Source of the DNA: Acidimicrobiia bacterium
GTDB lineage: Bacteria > Acidobacteriota > Vicinamibacteria > Vicinamibacterales > UBA2999
DNA: 42,386 nt
Direction: 5' to 3'
NCBI GenBank assembly: GCA_016871255.1
Contig: VFZH01000017.1
Location: forward strand, 1 to 42,386
Under the pieces are notes generated by a model that did not search any database, was not told the origin of the DNA, and saw only the letters and a program-made list of their open reading frames with translations. Below are positions 30,500 to 39,856 of this stretch, piece by piece (position 1 is the stretch's first letter; the number at the start of each line of letters is the position of its first letter). The position numbers and the translations under genes were made by a program.

Positions 30500-30939
30500 C
30501 CGATCGGTCCTTTCTGTCCGCGCCGGAAGGCGACCAGCCCGGCGGCAATCATGGCGAACGCGGTGAGCGCCAGCAGGGGAATCGAGATGAACCCGAGCCA
30601 CTCGATCTGCCGCGTCGTGCAGCTCACGCCCCGCTCGCACGGAAGGATGGAGTCCGCGATCAGGCCGTGGTACAGCAGGTTGTGGTAGACGGCGATGGCC
30701 AGGCCGACGGTGGCGAGTGGCCAGATGTACCGGGCGACTCCGCGATCCTCCGACAGGATGCCGGCCGTCGCGATCGCGACGATCGGATACATGCAGATCC
30801 GCTGGTACCAGCACAGGACGCACGGTGGCAGCAGCATCACCTCGCTGAAGAAGAGGCTGCCGAGCGTGGCGACCAGGCTCACGAGCCAGATCGTGAACAG
30901 CGGCAGCCAGCCCCTGTCGGTGGCGGACGCGTTCGTCAC
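30496..30939 (-). CDS. dsbB: DsbB/BdbC-like disulfide bond formation protein
   Basis: A 147-residue protein with four membrane helices. The first redox pair is in PPCVLCWYQRICM (Cys40 and Cys43) and the second in LPCERGVSC (Cys101 and Cys107); both pairs should lie in periplasmic loops. It reoxidises the DsbA-like partner and passes electrons to quinone. It is translationally coupled to that partner by a 4-bp overlap. The upstream TonB receptor gene ends 24 bp away, on the other side. Confidence 0.88.
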   Translation of the reverse strand: MTNASATDRGWLPLFTIWLVSLVATLGSLFFSEVMLLPPCVLCWYQRICMYPIVAIATAGILSEDRGVARYIWPLATVGLAIAVYHNLLYHGLIADSILPCERGVSCTTRQIEWLGFISIPLLALTAFAMIAAGLVAFRRGQKGPIG

Positions 30940-30963
30940 GGACGCCTCCGCTGCGGGTGAGGG

Positions 30964-33315
30964 CTAGTACGAGAAGCGCAGGCCGGCGTAAGCCGAGCGC
31001 GGCGCGCCCGGGTACAGTACGCGCGCGCCGGCTCCGGCGGTGTTGAGCACGCCGACCGACCCGATGTACTCCGTGTCGAACAGGTTGCGGACTTCACCAA
31101 ACATCTCCCATTGTCTGCCGGAAACGCCGAGACGCAACCCCATGAGCTGGTGGCTGTCCACGGTGTAGGTGTTGGCGAAGTCCGCGTATCGCCGGCCGAC
31201 CAGGTCGAACGTGGGCCCGGCGTACACGCCGCTCGCGTGCCTGTACACCACCTCACCGCGCACGGCGTACGTGGGAGCGGCCGGCAGGTCGTTGTCGCCG
31301 TAGACCGGGTCGCCGGCAAAGCCGAACCGGTTGAGCGTGACGCTGACCATCGGGTCCACGCGGTGCGCCGTGCCGGTCACCAGGCTCCCGCGTACGAGCG
31401 CTTCGATGCCCGCGTGCACGGTCCCGTCGATGTTCGTCGTCAGGCTGTTGCCTGGCGCGAACGGGTCGTCCATCGACAGGATCTCGTCGCTGATGCGCGC
31501 GTAGTAGGCGGTGATGTCCCACGACCAGTTCGTGCCAGTCGTCCCGCCGAGGCGCGAGCGCAGCCCCACTTCGGCCACCGCGCCCGTCATCGGCGCCAGC
31601 GTCGCGTTGCCGCCGCGCACGTCGTCTTCCATCTCGAATGTGGTCGGGGCTTCGTAAAGGCGGCTCACGTTGCCGTACAGCTCGGCCGCCTCGTTCAGCG
31701 CGACGATCACTCCGGCGCGCGGGTTGACCGCCGAGTAGCGATCCGCCGGGTTGTCCAGAGCGCCCGTGGTGGCGTTGGTGGTGCGCACGTCGCGTGCGGC
31801 ACTGACCACCTGCGCGCCGAAGGACAGCGTTAGGCGGCCGGAGGCGCGCCAGCGATCGAGCACGAACGCTTCCACGCTGTCGGCCGTGTTGTCCACGTGC
31901 TGGCTGATGCCGTTCGGCCGCCCGTTCAGGTTGCGGTAGTTGCCGCCCGTGGCCGAGCCGGTTCCGTAGTTGAGCCCGACGAGCAGGTCGTGCGCGCCGG
32001 TGCTCCAGTTGTAGCGGGCCACCGCTCCGAGATCGCGGTGGTCCGTAACCACGAGCAGGCTGAAGACCTCGAATGGTGGCAGCGGGCCGGGGCCGTCGAC
32101 GTCCACGAAGATCCGATCGACGATCGGGTGAAACAGCGACTGGGCTTCGTAGGAGAGCCCTGCGGAGAGCGATCCGCTCGCGCGGAGTGTCCATGTCGCC
32201 TTGGCCGCGACGCGGCCCGTCGTCACCACCTTCCCGTAGTCGCCACCGATGGCGGCCGAGCTGGCCCGATTCCGGTCGGCATCGACTTCGGCGCGCGTCA
32301 GCGCGCCCGGCAGGCGCTGGTCGTTGTCCACGTACGTCCCGAACACGCGGAGGAGGGTCGTGTCCGACACCTGGAGGCCGGTGTTCGCGTACATGCCCCA
32401 GCGCTCCTGTTCGCTGTGGTCGCGATAGCCGTCCCAGCGCATGCCTTCGACCGTCAGCAGGCCGTCCACCCGATCGCCGCTGGCGCCGAACGTCGCGCGG
32501 GCGTTGAGCGACCCGTGGCTGCCGCTGTCGAGAGAGGCTGCGAAGGGCGCGCTGTTCCGCGCCGTGGGGGAGACGAAGTCGATGGCGCCGCCGAGCGTGC
32601 TGGCCCCGTAGGTGAGCGCGTTGGCGCCACGCGCGACGGTGGTGTAGCGCGCGCTCAGTGGGTCGATCACCCGGTTGTGATTGTTGCCGTCGGCGGTCGT
32701 GACCGGAAGTCCGTCCTGGAGCAGCTTGACGCCGTTCCTGTCGTAGTCCGTCGCGTCGAGATTGGAGCCGCGGCTCGAGAAGAACAGCTCGTCCGAGCCG
32801 CTCCGGCTCTCGGCCCACACGCCGGGCACGTAGCGCAGCATGTCGGCAAGACCGTTGATGTGACGGCGGGCCAGCTCGTCACCCTCGACGATCGTGACGC
32901 CGCCGGGCGTGAACGCCCGCGCCGTTTCGACTTCGGCTCTTGCCTGTTCGGCCGTCACGAGGACGCGTTCCTGCAGCGTCTGTACCGCGAGCCGGAAGTC
33001 GGCGGCGGCCGTGGCGGAGACGGCAGCCGTCACGCGGCGTTCCAGTGGCTGGAAGCCCTGCGCGGTGGCGCGGACGCGGTAGTCGCCCGGCGGAAGGCCG
33101 TCGAACCGGTATCGGCCTTCGGCGTTCGTGGCCGCGGCGCGGGCGGCGATCCCGCTGCCAAGCAGCTCGACCCGGGCGCCCGCGACCGACGCACCCGTCT
33201 GGTCCGTGACCAGGCCGCTGATGCTCGCCGCGTCCTGCGCCGCGACCGGAGACGACAGCGCAGCGAGACACAGGGCGGCGAATGCGACGATGGCGCGATG
33301 TGACGACGGCGGCAT
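30964..33315 (-). CDS. TonB-dependent outer-membrane receptor 1
   Basis: A 783-residue protein from ATG 33315, with signal peptide (MPPSSHRAIVAFAALCLAAL...VAAQ). A carboxypeptidase-regulatory-like domain follows (ISGLVTDQTGASVAGARVEL), then the plug (ELARRHINGLADMLRYVPGVW, DGLPVTTADGNNHNRV, LGGAIDF), then the 22-strand barrel, ending in the aromatic strand AYAGLRFSY. Plug sequence style (RGSNLDATDYDRNGVKLLQDG) resembles FecA-type and other siderophore receptors, so an iron chelate is a reasonable but unproven substrate. It is divergent from the TetR gene and shares a palindromic operator region. Confidence 0.88.
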   Translation of the reverse strand: MPPSSHRAIVAFAALCLAALSSPVAAQDAASISGLVTDQTGASVAGARVELLGSGIAARAAATNAEGRYRFDGLPPGDYRVRATAQGFQPLERRVTAAVSATAAADFRLAVQTLQERVLVTAEQARAEVETARAFTPGGVTIVEGDELARRHINGLADMLRYVPGVWAESRSGSDELFFSSRGSNLDATDYDRNGVKLLQDGLPVTTADGNNHNRVIDPLSARYTTVARGANALTYGASTLGGAIDFVSPTARNSAPFAASLDSGSHGSLNARATFGASGDRVDGLLTVEGMRWDGYRDHSEQERWGMYANTGLQVSDTTLLRVFGTYVDNDQRLPGALTRAEVDADRNRASSAAIGGDYGKVVTTGRVAAKATWTLRASGSLSAGLSYEAQSLFHPIVDRIFVDVDGPGPLPPFEVFSLLVVTDHRDLGAVARYNWSTGAHDLLVGLNYGTGSATGGNYRNLNGRPNGISQHVDNTADSVEAFVLDRWRASGRLTLSFGAQVVSAARDVRTTNATTGALDNPADRYSAVNPRAGVIVALNEAAELYGNVSRLYEAPTTFEMEDDVRGGNATLAPMTGAVAEVGLRSRLGGTTGTNWSWDITAYYARISDEILSMDDPFAPGNSLTTNIDGTVHAGIEALVRGSLVTGTAHRVDPMVSVTLNRFGFAGDPVYGDNDLPAAPTYAVRGEVVYRHASGVYAGPTFDLVGRRYADFANTYTVDSHQLMGLRLGVSGRQWEMFGEVRNLFDTEYIGSVGVLNTAGAGARVLYPGAPRSAYAGLRFSY

Positions 33316-33481
33316 GTGGGGTTCCCCGCGGAGGCTGGCCCCGGCGTCGAGCCGGGCGCGGGTGTCGTGCCCGGGCCTTCGGGGAGTATGCACAGGGGGA
33401 GCGGCCACCCGGTGCGGCATGTTGTCGCAGGTCCGGAAGCGTGCGCCGATTCCGGCCGGCGGCGTATTGGTGACATGCTTG

Positions 33482-33511
33482 TTGACATCAATTGCCAATT
33501 GATGCCATAAA
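33482..33511 (+). promoter_or_regulatory. tetR promoter with a 19-bp operator palindrome in its spacer
   Basis: A TTGACA -35 box (33482-33487) and a CATAAA -10-like box (33506-33511) frame a spacer containing the perfect 19-bp palindrome CATCAATTGCCAATTGATG (33486-33504). Transcription would start near 33518, next to the GTG at 33519. A TetR dimer bound here would block its own promoter and probably the divergent receptor promoter as well. Confidence 0.55.
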
Positions 33512-33518
33512 GCGTGTC

Positions 33519-34130
33519 GTGAAGCGCAGGTACGACTCGTCGGCGCGTCGCGAGGCGAAGGGGCAGACCCGCGACCGCATCCTCGACGCCGTGGTGGAAG
33601 TCGTCACGCGCCAGGGCGTCCACGCGTTCAGCGTCCAGAACGTGGCGAGCGCCGCCGACGTCGCCCTTCGTACCGTGTACCGGCACTTTCCGACGCGCGA
33701 GGCGCTGCTCGACGGCCTCGATGACCTGCTCGAGCGGCGGGGAGCGGAAGCGGGCATCACGCCGGCCGTGCCCGCGGACCCGGCCCTGCTCCCGGGCCTG
33801 GTGGGCACCGCCTATCAGAGCTGCGACGCCTGTCGCGAAGCGATGCGGGCGTACGTCATCATCTCGCTCGCGCTGGGACGGAGGGTTCCGGGCTTCGACA
33901 GGCGCACGCGGGCTGTTCGAGCGAGCATGCTCAGGGCCTTCCCGGGACTGCCCCGCCGGGAGGTGACTGCCGCCGCCAATGTGGTCCGCCTCCTCTTCAG
34001 CACGCGCGCCTGGTTCCTGCTCACCATCGAGCAGGGGATGCCCACCGACATCGCCGGCCGGACGGTGTCCTGGGCCCTGGACACACTCCTTGCCGATCTC
34101 GCCCGCCGTTCGAGGAAGCGCGCCCGCTGA
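33519..34130 (+). CDS. TetR-family transcriptional regulator
   Basis: 203 residues from GTG 33519; a TTG at 33492 is also in frame but lies inside the operator palindrome. The N-terminal HTH is typical of TetR: RDRILDAVVEVVTRQGVHAF, then SVQNVASAADVALRTVYRHF, then PTREALLDGL. The C-terminal ligand domain is helical and undistinguished. The gene is divergent from a TonB receptor and is followed 16 bp later by the dikinase gene, so it probably represses both. The inducer is unknown. Confidence 0.85.
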   Translation: MKRRYDSSARREAKGQTRDRILDAVVEVVTRQGVHAFSVQNVASAADVALRTVYRHFPTREALLDGLDDLLERRGAEAGITPAVPADPALLPGLVGTAYQSCDACREAMRAYVIISLALGRRVPGFDRRTRAVRASMLRAFPGLPRREVTAAANVVRLLFSTRAWFLLTIEQGMPTDIAGRTVSWALDTLLADLARRSRKRAR

Positions 34131-34146
34131 CTCCCTGGAGATGGAG

Positions 34147-36516
34147 ATGCTGACCGTGACCCCTGACATCCGCCTGCTCACGCCCCTGGCCGACGCGGCC
34201 GACGCGTCGCGCGCCGGCCACAAGGCGTCGCACCTGGCGTCGCTGCTCGGCGCCGGCTTCGATGTTCCCGGTGGTTTCGTGGTGCCGGTTGGCGTCGAAC
34301 CCTCGCCGGACGAGGTCGCTGCGGGGCTAAAGGTGCTGGGCGATGCGCCCGTCGCCGTGCGGTCGTCGTCGGTGGCCGAGGATCTCCCCGACGCGTCGTT
34401 CGCGGGCCAGTACGAGTCGGTGCTGAACGTGCGAGGCGTGGAGGCCGTGATGGCGGCGATCGCCCGTGTCCGGGCGTCCGCCACATCCGCCCGCGCGCGA
34501 AGCTACGGCGCCGGTCAGACGGCCGGCATGGCGGTCCTGGTGCAGCGCCTCGTGGAGGGGGACGCGTCCGGCGTGGCGTTCTCGGCGAACCCGCTCACGG
34601 GAACCCGGCACGAGGTGCTCATCACCGCCACCCGCGGGATGGGAGAGGCGCTGGTGTCCGGGGAGGTCGTGGGTGACGAATGGGTCGTGGAGCAGGGCGC
34701 CGCACGGCTGGTGGCCGGGAGCCAGGGCGCCATCGATGCCGGCAGGGCCGGCCGGGTGGCAGACCTGGCGCGTCGGGCCGAAGCGCACCTGGGCGTCCCG
34801 GCCGACATCGAGTGGACGATCCAGGGCGATCGGCTCGTCCTGCTGCAGGCGAGGCCGATCACCGTGCTCCCGGTACGTCCGGAGATCGATCCGCCGGCAG
34901 GCAGCTGGCAGAAGGACACCTCCCACTATCCCGAGCCGTTCACGCCGTTCGGCGCCAGCACGTACGTGGATCCCGCGCTGGCGTCGATGAACGCGATGCT
35001 CGAGAGCTGGGGCATGCTGCCCGACCGCCTCGATGCCCGCGTCATCGGCCACGAGGTGTACATGCACGTCGAGCCGGACGACGCGGGCAAGGCTCCGCCG
35101 CCGTGGTGGCTCCTCGCGACGGTGGCGCGGCTCGTCCCGTCGCTCCGCCGGAAGCTCCGGAAGTCGGGGGAGATGGTGGCGGCCGGCATGCTCGAGTCGA
35201 TTCCGGCGAGCTGGGAACGCGAGCACCGGCCTTGGCTGCAGGAGGCGCTCGCGCGCCTCGCCGCCGTGGATCTCGCGGCCCTCGACGCTGCGGCGCTGCG
35301 CGCACACCTCGAGCAGGTCCTCGCGCTCGCGCGGGACGCCATGGACCTCCACTTCCGGCTGATGGTGCCCTATGCGGTGGGCGTCCACGAGCTGGTGCGG
35401 GCGTGTGAGGAACTCCTCGGCATGCGCCTCCCGGAGGTCATGCGCCTGCTCCAGGGGCTGTCGGTCGCCTCGTCGGCGCCGACGCGCGAGCTGGCGGAGG
35501 TGGCCGCATCGGTGCGCGGCAGACCCGATGCGCGGGCGGCGCTCCATCGCCCGGACGCGTTCGAGCAGCTCGACGCCGATCCGGTCGTGGGAGAGAAGCT
35601 CCGCCGCTGGCTGGGCCGCTGGGGCCTTCGCACGATCGGGTACGACCCCGGTCAGCCCGCGTTCATCGAGCGCCCGTCGCTCGTGGTGGGTCTGCTCGCG
35701 GAGCTGGTGGACGGCCCGGCCGGAAACGACGTGCAGGCGCGGAGGGCCGAAGCTGTCGCGGCCGCGCGCGGACGCCTGTCCGGCGATGCGCTCGCGCGCT
35801 TCAACCGGGCGCTTGCGTTTGCGGAGATCGTCTATCCGCAGCGCGAGGACAACGTCTTCTACACGGACAACATGCCCGCCGGACTCGTCCGCCGGGTTGG
35901 TCTCGAGATGGGGCGGCGGCTGGTCGAGCAGGGACGGCTCGCCCGCGCCACGGACATGGCGATGCTGTCGGTCGAGGAGATGCGCTCGGACGCGGACCTG
36001 AAGGCGCTGGTGACAAGGCGGCGCGCGGAGATCGCCTGGGTGCGCGCGCATCCGGGTCCGCTGTGCTACGGCCCGAAACCGGGTGGGGCCCCTGATCTGC
36101 GCGGGTTGCCGGAACCGTCCCGGCGGCTGAACAGCGCCCTGATCTGGGCCATGGAGGAGGAGCTGACGCCGGCGGCGCCCGTCGAGGGCGAGCACATCGG
36201 CGGTCTGGCCGCGTCGCCGGGCGTGGCAACCGGGCGCGTCCGCGTGATCCGCTCGGCCGCCGAGATCGAGAAGCTGCGCGCCGGCGACGTGCTGGTCTGC
36301 CAGATCACCACGCCGGCGTGGACGCTGGTGTTCCCGTGGGCGGTCGCGCTGGTGACCGACGGCGGCAGCGTGCTGTCGCACGCCGCCATCGTGGCGCGCG
36401 AGCACGGCCTCCCGGCCGTCGTGGCCACCGGAGATGCAACGCGTCGCCTCAGAACCGGCGACCAGGTGACCGTGGACGGCAACCGCGGCGTGGTGATCGT
36501 GCGTTGCCGCTCGTAG
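34147..36516 (+). CDS. Rifampin-phosphotransferase-like ATP/His-domain dikinase
   Basis: 789 residues; ATG 34147 is chosen because GGAG lies 6 bp upstream, while ATG 34141 has none. An N-terminal ATP-grasp domain of the PEP-synthase type occupies about 1-260 (AVRSSSVAEDLPDASFAGQY, GVAFSANPLTG, LLQARPI). A helical middle domain of about 430 residues follows. The C-terminal swivelling domain holds the phospho-His in TDGGSVLSHAAIVAREHG. PEP synthases carry a further C-terminal PEP-binding domain, absent here. The order ATP - variable domain - His domain is that of rifampin phosphotransferase, in which the middle domain binds the acceptor. The true acceptor is unknown. It is cotranscribed with tetR. 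Confidence 0.75.
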   Translation: MLTVTPDIRLLTPLADAADASRAGHKASHLASLLGAGFDVPGGFVVPVGVEPSPDEVAAGLKVLGDAPVAVRSSSVAEDLPDASFAGQYESVLNVRGVEAVMAAIARVRASATSARARSYGAGQTAGMAVLVQRLVEGDASGVAFSANPLTGTRHEVLITATRGMGEALVSGEVVGDEWVVEQGAARLVAGSQGAIDAGRAGRVADLARRAEAHLGVPADIEWTIQGDRLVLLQARPITVLPVRPEIDPPAGSWQKDTSHYPEPFTPFGASTYVDPALASMNAMLESWGMLPDRLDARVIGHEVYMHVEPDDAGKAPPPWWLLATVARLVPSLRRKLRKSGEMVAAGMLESIPASWEREHRPWLQEALARLAAVDLAALDAAALRAHLEQVLALARDAMDLHFRLMVPYAVGVHELVRACEELLGMRLPEVMRLLQGLSVASSAPTRELAEVAASVRGRPDARAALHRPDAFEQLDADPVVGEKLRRWLGRWGLRTIGYDPGQPAFIERPSLVVGLLAELVDGPAGNDVQARRAEAVAAARGRLSGDALARFNRALAFAEIVYPQREDNVFYTDNMPAGLVRRVGLEMGRRLVEQGRLARATDMAMLSVEEMRSDADLKALVTRRRAEIAWVRAHPGPLCYGPKPGGAPDLRGLPEPSRRLNSALIWAMEEELTPAAPVEGEHIGGLAASPGVATGRVRVIRSAAEIEKLRAGDVLVCQITTPAWTLVFPWAVALVTDGGSVLSHAAIVAREHGLPAVVATGDATRRLRTGDQVTVDGNRGVVIVRCRS

Positions 36517-36536
36517 CGGCCAGCGTCGGCTGGCCG
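36517..36536. terminator. Symmetrical hairpin between convergent genes
   Basis: CGGCCAGC-GTCG-GCTGGCCG, an 8-bp perfect stem with a 4-base loop, directly follows the stop codon of the dikinase gene and precedes the converging TonB receptor stop by 14 bp. Confidence 0.55.
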
Positions 36537-36550
36537 AACCCACGGCGGGC

Positions 36551-38899
36551 TCAGAACGAGACCTGCAGCACCGCACGCGCCGAGCGGGGGATCGCCGCGT
36601 GGAAGTGGATGTCATCCACCCCCTCCGCCGGCTCGCCCCTCAGCCGGGACGTGAAGAAGTAGTCGATGTCGGACACCTCGGCGTCGAACAGGTTGAAGCC
36701 TTCCACCGAGACGCGCACCTGGTCCGAGAACTGGCAGCCCAGCTCGCCGTTGACGATCGAGGTGGCCTTCGACCGCACGCTGTCGTCCTCCAGCAGCGGC
36801 CGCGGGCCGAAGTGGCGGAGGCGGAGGCTGCCGAAGGGCCCGGCGCGGACGCCCGCCGGGGGATTGACCTCGACGCCGACGGACACGACGCGGTTGAGCG
36901 CGCCGGGAACGAAGGCGTCACCCGCCGGGACGTCGATGAAGCGCGCGCGGGAGAACGACAGGTCGAGATCGAGGTTCACCCAGGGGTTCGGGTAGATGTA
37001 GTTCGTGATCTCGACGCCGACACGCCGGCTTGCCGGGCCGTCTTCGGTGCTGCCGGAATCGCCGACGTAGATCAGCTCCGAGTCGAAGTCGAGGTACCAC
37101 AGCGTGACCGTGGACTGCAGCCCGCGCACGGCCACCGTGCGGACGCCGAACTCGGCGCCCTGCGACCGGGCGAACGGCGGCGAGGCCGCTGCCGGCTCTC
37201 CGGTGAACGGGTCGACCCGCAGCGTGATGCCGAGCGCCGAGTTCGAGTGGAAGCCCAGGCCGTAGTTGGCGTACAGCTCCGTGCCGGCCCACGGGCCGAA
37301 GGCCGCCGACACCTTCGGGCTGGCGATGGCCGACGTCTGCCGGCCGGAGTTCGGGGCGCTGCTGGCCGCCACGTTCCAGTGGTAGACGTCGCCCCGCAGG
37401 CCGTACGTCATCCGGACCGTCCGGCTCCACTCGACTTCCGACTTGCCGAAGAGGCCGATCGACACCTGGTCGGCTTCGTCCGCGCGCACGGTGGAAAGCC
37501 GTTCGGTCTCCCGAGTCAGGTACAGGCCGAGCGGGCCCCCTACGGAGTCGTACCGCAGGTCGACGCCCAGGGCGTTCTCGGTGTGCCGCTCGCCGAGGTG
37601 CCCCAGGAAGCGATGGGTGAGCTTGCCGCCCGCCGTCCACCGGTTCTCGAACTGCTCGAACTGGTCGCCGTTGACCGGGTCGTTCAGAAAGTACGTGAAG
37701 TTGTGGAAGAGCCGCACGCCGTAGCGCTGCGTGAAGGCGGTGACGCGGGTGGCGTGCTCCTGCCCCGAGCGCTGCCAGTCGAAGACTCCCGCGTAGCGGT
37801 AGGTTTCACCCCCGTCGCTCTCCTCGATGAAGCCGAACCGGTCGACGAGGCCGGCGCCCACGGCCCGCTGCGGAATCTGGTCCGTGGAGTGCCAGTGGTT
37901 CTCGAAGCCGAGGAACGTGACCGACATCCCGTTTCGGGAGTCCCCCTCGCTGTACCGCACGACGCCGTTCAACTTGTCCTTGCCGTTCGGGCTCACCCAC
38001 GGGCCGTCGTCGCGTTCCCACTCGAACGCCGCCAGCAGGTGCCCGCCGCCGACCGCGGGTGAGGCCGCGCCGAGGAACCGGCCGTAGCCGAACGACCCGC
38101 CGCTCACGCTGGCGATCGGGTGGTCCAGCACGTTGAAGTAATTGATGTTGGCCGAGCCGGCCGAGGAGAAGTCGCCGTTCTCGGCGTAGTACGGGCCCTT
38201 GCGGAACTGGACGCCGCTCACGAGCTCGGGGATCAGGAAGTTCGAGTCCGCGTAGCCCTGCGCGTGGGCGTGGGTCGGCATGTTCACCGGGATGCCCGCG
38301 ACCGTCTGCGCGAAGTCGAAGCCGTGATCCAGGTTGAAGCCGCGCAGGTAGTACTGGTTGGCCTTCCCCTCGCCGCTGTGCTGGCTGATGATCATGCCGG
38401 GCACCGTCTCGAGAATCTCGGTGGCGCGGTTCACCGGCCGGACGGCGAGCTGCGCCGCCGTGATGGCGCCCTCGCTCCCGGCCCCGGCCACGCCCACCAG
38501 GTTCTCTGCCGGGTTCTCGATCTCGGCGAGGTTGCGGAACGTGCGCGGCGCCGTGACGACGATGTCGGCGCTGGCCGCGACGAACATGCGGACGTCTTCG
38601 GTGAGCGTGCCGGACGCCGGGATGACGACGCTGCGGCGCACGGTGCTGAAGTTGATCAGCCGGACGACCAGTTCCGCCGGCCCGATCGGCAGGTCCTCGA
38701 ACCGGTACCGGCCCGTGCCGTCCGTTACGCTCTCGAGCGGCGTGACGACGCCGTCCGGCTGCAGGTGCACGTTCACGCCTGGCAGCACGCCCCCGGTCTC
38801 GTCGGCGACGGTCCCGGTGACGATGCCCTGCGCCAGGGCAGGCGAACCGTGGAAACACACGAACACACAGACGCACGCGATGCGAACGACGATGGACAT
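36551..38899 (-). CDS. TonB-dependent outer-membrane receptor 2
   Basis: A 782-residue protein with a Cys-containing signal peptide (MSIVVRIACVCVFVCFHGSPALAQ). A carboxypeptidase-regulatory-like domain follows (VTGTVADETGGVLPGVNVHL), then the plug (RATEILETVPGMIISQHSGE, YYLRGFNLDHGFDFAQTVAG, FRKGPYYAENGDFSSAGSAN) and a barrel ending ARAVLQVSF. The plug phrase HGTDF/HGFDFAQTVAGIPVN and the PTHAHAQGYAD stretch are typical of a receptor subgroup with unknown ligand that is often His-rich, suggesting metal chelates. It converges with the dikinase gene. Confidence 0.88.
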   Translation of the reverse strand: MSIVVRIACVCVFVCFHGSPALAQGIVTGTVADETGGVLPGVNVHLQPDGVVTPLESVTDGTGRYRFEDLPIGPAELVVRLINFSTVRRSVVIPASGTLTEDVRMFVAASADIVVTAPRTFRNLAEIENPAENLVGVAGAGSEGAITAAQLAVRPVNRATEILETVPGMIISQHSGEGKANQYYLRGFNLDHGFDFAQTVAGIPVNMPTHAHAQGYADSNFLIPELVSGVQFRKGPYYAENGDFSSAGSANINYFNVLDHPIASVSGGSFGYGRFLGAASPAVGGGHLLAAFEWERDDGPWVSPNGKDKLNGVVRYSEGDSRNGMSVTFLGFENHWHSTDQIPQRAVGAGLVDRFGFIEESDGGETYRYAGVFDWQRSGQEHATRVTAFTQRYGVRLFHNFTYFLNDPVNGDQFEQFENRWTAGGKLTHRFLGHLGERHTENALGVDLRYDSVGGPLGLYLTRETERLSTVRADEADQVSIGLFGKSEVEWSRTVRMTYGLRGDVYHWNVAASSAPNSGRQTSAIASPKVSAAFGPWAGTELYANYGLGFHSNSALGITLRVDPFTGEPAAASPPFARSQGAEFGVRTVAVRGLQSTVTLWYLDFDSELIYVGDSGSTEDGPASRRVGVEITNYIYPNPWVNLDLDLSFSRARFIDVPAGDAFVPGALNRVVSVGVEVNPPAGVRAGPFGSLRLRHFGPRPLLEDDSVRSKATSIVNGELGCQFSDQVRVSVEGFNLFDAEVSDIDYFFTSRLRGEPAEGVDDIHFHAAIPRSARAVLQVSF

Positions 38900-39168
38900 G
38901 CTGTCCGCATGCTAGTGCCGGCTGCGCTCCGGTCTCCCTGAAGAGTTCCTGAACGTCCGGGTGGAACGCGGCCCGGGGCCGGACGTGCAGGCGGCCTGCC
39001 GCTGGGACGCGTCGAGCGAGGCGGGGGTCCGCCAGGGTCAGGGCCTTGATCGCGTCCGTCGTGGGCGCCGGCAGGAAGGTTGCGGCGTCCGCCCCGAAAA
39101 GGCGGAGAGTCCGGGAGGGGCGGACGCGGGGGCGGACACGGCTCAGCGAGTCTCGCGGCGACGCCTGG

Positions 39169-39708
39169 CTAGCGGACGGGTCGCGACCGCACGCTGAAGC
39201 TCCACCAGTCGTCCGGTCGCGGCTCGTCGGGGGCGCGCGCCGTGCCCGTGCCGCTGCTGGCGTCGAGGACCTGCAGCTTGTTCACGCGGGCGGCCCAGGC
39301 GGCGTCCAGCGTGGCGTTGTCGAGCACGCGGTTGAGGACCACCGGATACACCACGCCGGCCAGCCGCAGCCGGCCCGGGTGGTTTTCGCCGACCTGGCCG
39401 CACCAGTACTTCCCGGCCCCGGCCGAGCAGCTGAGAAACAGGTTGCCGTCGGGCGTGGCCATGCAGTTGATGTTCATGGCCCGGGGGCCGAGCCCCGTCC
39501 GGATCTGGACCTGGCAGAGAGGGACGTCGTTCGCGAAGTGCCAGGCCGTGACCGGCTCCTCGTGCACGGTGCCGAAGAGCACGAGGCCAGGCGTCCGCTC
39601 GCAGGGGCAGACCGCCGAGTAGCCGACGAACCCGGCCGCCATGACGGCGACGGCGATGGCAAGGCCGACGAGAGACCGGCGGCCGGCTGGCGAGGAGGAG
39701 GGAGTCAT
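39169..39708 (-). CDS. Membrane-anchored hypothetical protein
   Basis: A 179-residue protein from ATG 39708 with one N-terminal membrane helix (about 13-33) followed by CPCERTPG. The soluble part contains WHFANDVPLCQVQIR, MNINCMATPDGNLFLSC, KYWCGQVGENHPGRLRL and VLNRVLDNATLDAAWAARVNKL, with six cysteines. The strand-rich centre resembles PNPOx or deazaflavin-type split barrels, but I see no diagnostic motif. No ribosome-binding site is evident. The preceding 269 bp (38900-39168) holds no gene I can support. Confidence 0.55.
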   Translation of the reverse strand: MTPSSSPAGRRSLVGLAIAVAVMAAGFVGYSAVCPCERTPGLVLFGTVHEEPVTAWHFANDVPLCQVQIRTGLGPRAMNINCMATPDGNLFLSCSAGAGKYWCGQVGENHPGRLRLAGVVYPVVLNRVLDNATLDAAWAARVNKLQVLDASSGTGTARAPDEPRPDDWWSFSVRSRPVR

Positions 39709-39856
39709 GCGGGCAGCATACGTCCATCTGCTGAGCCGCACCTTCCGGAGCGACCTGATGCGTCCGGGCAGCCGCCGCGCGCGTTGTGCACGAGCCCAGG
39801 CCCATGCCGAATACCATCGGTAGAGGCGGGACGTCCGCCATGACGAGCGTCGCAGC

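Noticed and set aside
33316-33518. Rifamycin-associated element of the kind found before actinobacterial rifampin-inactivating genes
   Set aside because: The only palindrome in the region is AT-rich (CATCAATTG arms) and unlike that GC-rich element.
38961-39197. A 78-codon plus-strand frame between TonB receptor 2 and the membrane-anchored protein
   Set aside because: It has no ribosome-binding site, has a low-complexity Gly/Arg/Ala composition, and overlaps the end of the opposite-strand gene.
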